Shown here: positions 61,349 through 64,000 of the stretch, in pieces
Layout: each line of letters opens with the position of its first letter
Numbering within the stretch: the first letter of the stretch is position 1
Translations under genes and position numbers: made by a program
Notes under the pieces: generated by a model
Database searches by the model: none
The model's input: only the letters and a program-made list of their open reading frames with translations
What the model was told of the DNA's origin: nothing
Assembly (NCBI GenBank): GCA_021773365.1
Contig: JAJFKF010000035.1
Location: forward strand, 50,130 to 114,129
From: Gammaproteobacteria bacterium
GTDB lineage: Bacteria > Pseudomonadota > Gammaproteobacteria > Steroidobacterales > Steroidobacteraceae
Length of the DNA: 64,000 nt
Reading direction: 5' to 3'

Positions 61349-63982
61349 TCAGTCCCGTTTGTCCAGGGTCTCTTTCAGGCGCTGGCGCAGCCGCTCACCG
61401 GCTGCTTCATCGAGGGGTTCACTGTCATTGCCGGTAACGTAGAAAACGTCCTCGGCGCGTTCGCCCACGGTGACCACGCGTGCGCCCAGCACTTCCACGT
61501 CTTCGTCACGCATGATCTCCGCCACCGCGCATAGCAGGCCGGGGCGGTCACCGGCGATCAGTTCGACCACGGTGCGGTTGTTGCGGCTGTCGGTTTCCAG
61601 GATGACCTGGGTGCGCGTGGGGAACATCCGCATCTGGCGCGGTGCGCGGCGGGAGACCCGCAGTGGTCTTTTCTGTGTGCCGGCCAGACCCCGGCGCAGC
61701 GTCGCCTCAATTTCATGGATGCGGTTCGGGTCGCCACTGGGGTGCACGATGGTGCGTCCGTTCTGCTCCAGCACGAAATAGGTGTCGAGACTGAAGTCAT
61801 CCTCGGTCGGCGTGATGCGCGCGTCGACGACGTTGAGGTTCAGCCGGTCGAGCACGGCGGTGGCGCGCGCGAAGCTCTGCCGTCCGCGCGGCATGTAGAC
61901 CAGGATAGGCGTGCCGCCGCGCTGGGTCTGGGAACTCACCGCCACCAGCGGCTGGGTATCGGCGGGATTGCGCCGCGCCAGCAGTGAGGTATGCCAGGCG
62001 ACCTCCTCGGGCGTGTGGCGCAGGAAATAGGCGTCGGTGAGCTGTGCCCATATGGTGTCGATGGTCTGTGGATCGAGCTTGCGCTGCTGCAACTGCGCGC
62101 GCGCCAGCCCCTGCGTTTCATCCACCCAGTCTTCCCGATCGATGGGCTCTTCCGAGCCGCGGCGCAGCGCACCCTTGACCTGTTCGTAGAGCTGCTCCAG
62201 CAGCGAGGCCTTCCAGGTGTTCCACAGCCGCGGGTTGGTGCCGCGGATGTCGGCGACGGTGAGTACGTACAGGTAGTCGAGGTGCATCTGGTCGCCGACG
62301 AAGTGGGCGAAGTCCTGGATGACCACCGGATCGTTGATGTCCTTTTTCTGCGCGGTCAGCGACAGCGCCAGATGATGGCTGACCAGCCAGGCCACCATGC
62401 GCGCATCGTAGCGGCCCAGGCCCTGTTCCAGGCAGAAGGCCTCGGCATCCACCGCGCCGAGTTCGGAATGATCTCCGCCGCGGCCCTTGGCGATGTCATG
62501 AAACAGTGCGCCAAGATAGGCCACTTCGGGCTTGGGCAGGGATTGCATGATGCGGCTGACCGCGGGCAACTCGTTGTCGAACTTCGGCAGCGCCAGGCGC
62601 CGGAGGTTGCTGACGACAAATAACGTGTGGGCATCGACGGTGTAGGCGTGAAACAGGTCGTACTGCATGCGCCCGACCACCCGGCCGAACGCCGGGATGT
62701 AGCGGCCCAGCACCCCGTACAGATTCATGCGGCGTAATTCATGGGTGACCTGCAGCGGCGCGCGCAGGATATCCAGAAACAAACGATGGTGCCGCGGATT
62801 CTGGCGGAACTCCTCGTCGATCATGGGCAGGTGCGCCCCCAGCAGGCGGATGGTGGTTGCACGCACTCCACGCAGCTGCGGGTTATTCTGCATGAGCGTG
62901 AACAGCTCCAGTATCGCTGCGGGCTGGCGGGCGAACACCTCATCGTTGGCCGCCTCCAGGTACTCGTTGCGGATATGGAAGCGAGGATTGAGCGGGATGG
63001 GCGTGGCATCCTGCTGCACGCCCTGCTGGATGATGGCCTCGCGGAACAGCTGCAACAGCATTTCATTGAGCAGGCTCACGTCCATGGCCGTGCGGTAGTA
63101 GCGCTGCATGAGCTGTTCGACAGCGAGCGTGTAGCTGGCGTCTTCGTAGCCGAACAGTTTCGCCAGCGTGATCTGGTGATCGAACAGCAGACGGTCCTCG
63201 CGCCGCCCGGTCAGGGTGTGCAGGGCGAAGCGCAGCTTCCACAGGAAGGCCTGTGCGCTCTTGAGCTTCCTCAGTTCCTCCTGGGTGAGAAACCCCGGCA
63301 CCAGTCGATCGAGCGTCTCCACGCCGAAGTGGCGCTTTGCTACCCAGCCAATCGTCTGAATGTCGCGCAGACCGCCGGGGCTTTGTTTGAGGTTCGGCTC
63401 AAGGTTGTAGGCGGTGTCGAAGAATCGATGGTGGCGCGCTTCCTGCTCCTTTGCCTTGGCTTCGAAGAAGTCCTGCGCGGGCCAGATGCGTTCCGCGGAC
63501 AGGGCTGAGCGCATGGCGGTGAACAAAGGTTCGGGTCCGGCGAGCAGGCGCGCTTCCATCAGCGTGGTGGCGACGCCGATATCCGCCAGACTTTCGCGCT
63601 GGCAGTCATCAATGGTGCGTACGCTGTGCCCGATTTCCAGGCCGATGTCCCAGAGGAAGGCGAGAAAGCGTTCCAGACCGGGTTGCCAGGTGGTGGCGCC
63701 GCTCTTTGGCAGCAGGATGCACACGTCGATGTCGGAGTGCGGGTGCAGTTCGCCGCGGCCGTAGCCGCCGACGGCGATCAGCGCCAGTTCGTCCGTATGC
63801 GTTGCGACCAGTGACTTCCAGCTGCGCAGGAGCAGGCTGTCGACGAGGCGGGCGCGGTCATGGACCAGGGACTCGATGGGCTCATCCTGGGAGAAGCGTG
63901 CCTTCAGCTCCGCATCGCCCTGTTCCAGGGCTTCGCGGAACTCGGAGATTTTCAGGTCGGGGGGGAGGGCGGCGGCGTTCAT
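61349..63982 (-). CDS. glnD: [Protein-PII] uridylyltransferase/uridylyl-removing enzyme GlnD
   Basis: The product has 877 residues, the normal GlnD length. The N-terminal nucleotidyltransferase domain has GGYGRGELHPHSDIDV with metal residues D84 and D86. A helical linker is followed by the HD hydrolase domain (LGALFHDIAKGRGGDHSELG). Two C-terminal ACT domains close the protein (LNLNVVDARITPTEDDFSLD, VELIAGDRPGLLCAVAEIM). It attaches UMP to PII at low glutamine and removes it at high glutamine. Its neighbours dapD and dapE fit the gammaproteobacterial glnD-dap neighbourhood. Confidence 0.97.
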   Translation of the reverse strand: MNAAALPPDLKISEFREALEQGDAELKARFSQDEPIESLVHDRARLVDSLLLRSWKSLVATHTDELALIAVGGYGRGELHPHSDIDVCILLPKSGATTWQPGLERFLAFLWDIGLEIGHSVRTIDDCQRESLADIGVATTLMEARLLAGPEPLFTAMRSALSAERIWPAQDFFEAKAKEQEARHHRFFDTAYNLEPNLKQSPGGLRDIQTIGWVAKRHFGVETLDRLVPGFLTQEELRKLKSAQAFLWKLRFALHTLTGRREDRLLFDHQITLAKLFGYEDASYTLAVEQLMQRYYRTAMDVSLLNEMLLQLFREAIIQQGVQQDATPIPLNPRFHIRNEYLEAANDEVFARQPAAILELFTLMQNNPQLRGVRATTIRLLGAHLPMIDEEFRQNPRHHRLFLDILRAPLQVTHELRRMNLYGVLGRYIPAFGRVVGRMQYDLFHAYTVDAHTLFVVSNLRRLALPKFDNELPAVSRIMQSLPKPEVAYLGALFHDIAKGRGGDHSELGAVDAEAFCLEQGLGRYDARMVAWLVSHHLALSLTAQKKDINDPVVIQDFAHFVGDQMHLDYLYVLTVADIRGTNPRLWNTWKASLLEQLYEQVKGALRRGSEEPIDREDWVDETQGLARAQLQQRKLDPQTIDTIWAQLTDAYFLRHTPEEVAWHTSLLARRNPADTQPLVAVSSQTQRGGTPILVYMPRGRQSFARATAVLDRLNLNVVDARITPTEDDFSLDTYFVLEQNGRTIVHPSGDPNRIHEIEATLRRGLAGTQKRPLRVSRRAPRQMRMFPTRTQVILETDSRNNRTVVELIAGDRPGLLCAVAEIMRDEDVEVLGARVVTVGERAEDVFYVTGNDSEPLDEAAGERLRQRLKETLDKRD

Positions 63983-64000
63983 TCCGGGCAGCGGGGGGGC

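Overview
The window is a high-GC bacterial chromosome segment, most likely from a gammaproteobacterium near the Xanthomonadales, Nevskiales or Steroidobacterales. This is inferred from the mix of genes: dapD, glnD and dapE close together, DsbB, DusA, a YoaA/DinG-type helicase beside tsaB, GTP-dependent PEP carboxykinase, long PstC and PstA proteins, and several FecI/FecR/STN-TonB receptor sets. No rRNA, tRNA or CRISPR array was seen.

Positions 1-10.6 kb hold the 3' part of a TonB-dependent receptor (TBDR), a rearrangement scar (an mgtE-like tail and a truncated membrane-protein gene), and a 2,383-residue exported repeat protein ending in a thioredoxin domain with WCGPC. Positions 10.6-26.6 kb are accessory DNA. 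Two ECF sigma/FecR/TBDR sets are interleaved with toxin-antitoxin and defence genes, many of them broken: a nuclease-domain fragment, a PrtN-like activator, AbiEi with a truncated AbiEii, CcdAB, an ATPase P-loop fragment, HipBA with three evenly spaced operator palindromes, a TBDR tail, and the first 34 codons of a phage-type integrase next to dusA. The last item points to a decayed integrative element at the dusA attachment site.

Positions 26.6-36.7 kb are mainly housekeeping genes: dusA, an M28 peptidase, a class III cyclase fused to an FHA domain, pckG, a TlpA-like thioredoxin protein, a DUF11-like protein, a helicase and tsaB. Positions 36.7-48.8 kb form a phosphate regulon: phoB-phoR, phoU, dsbB, dapE (convergent), pstS, a porin, pstC-pstA-pstB and a second phoU. 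PHO-box-like sites lie before phoB, pstS and pstC. PhoR/PhoB would sense low phosphate through the Pst transporter and PhoU, and then induce the high-affinity uptake genes. The dsbB/dapE junction carries a perfect 32-bp inverted repeat.

Positions 48.8-64 kb hold small envelope and membrane proteins, a SUI1/YciH factor, a YebC-type regulator, dapD flanked by two paralogous DUF481 outer-membrane proteins, a 1,384-residue DUF3857/transglutaminase/TPR protein, and glnD. All identifications come from reading the sequence and recalling family motifs; no database search was run.
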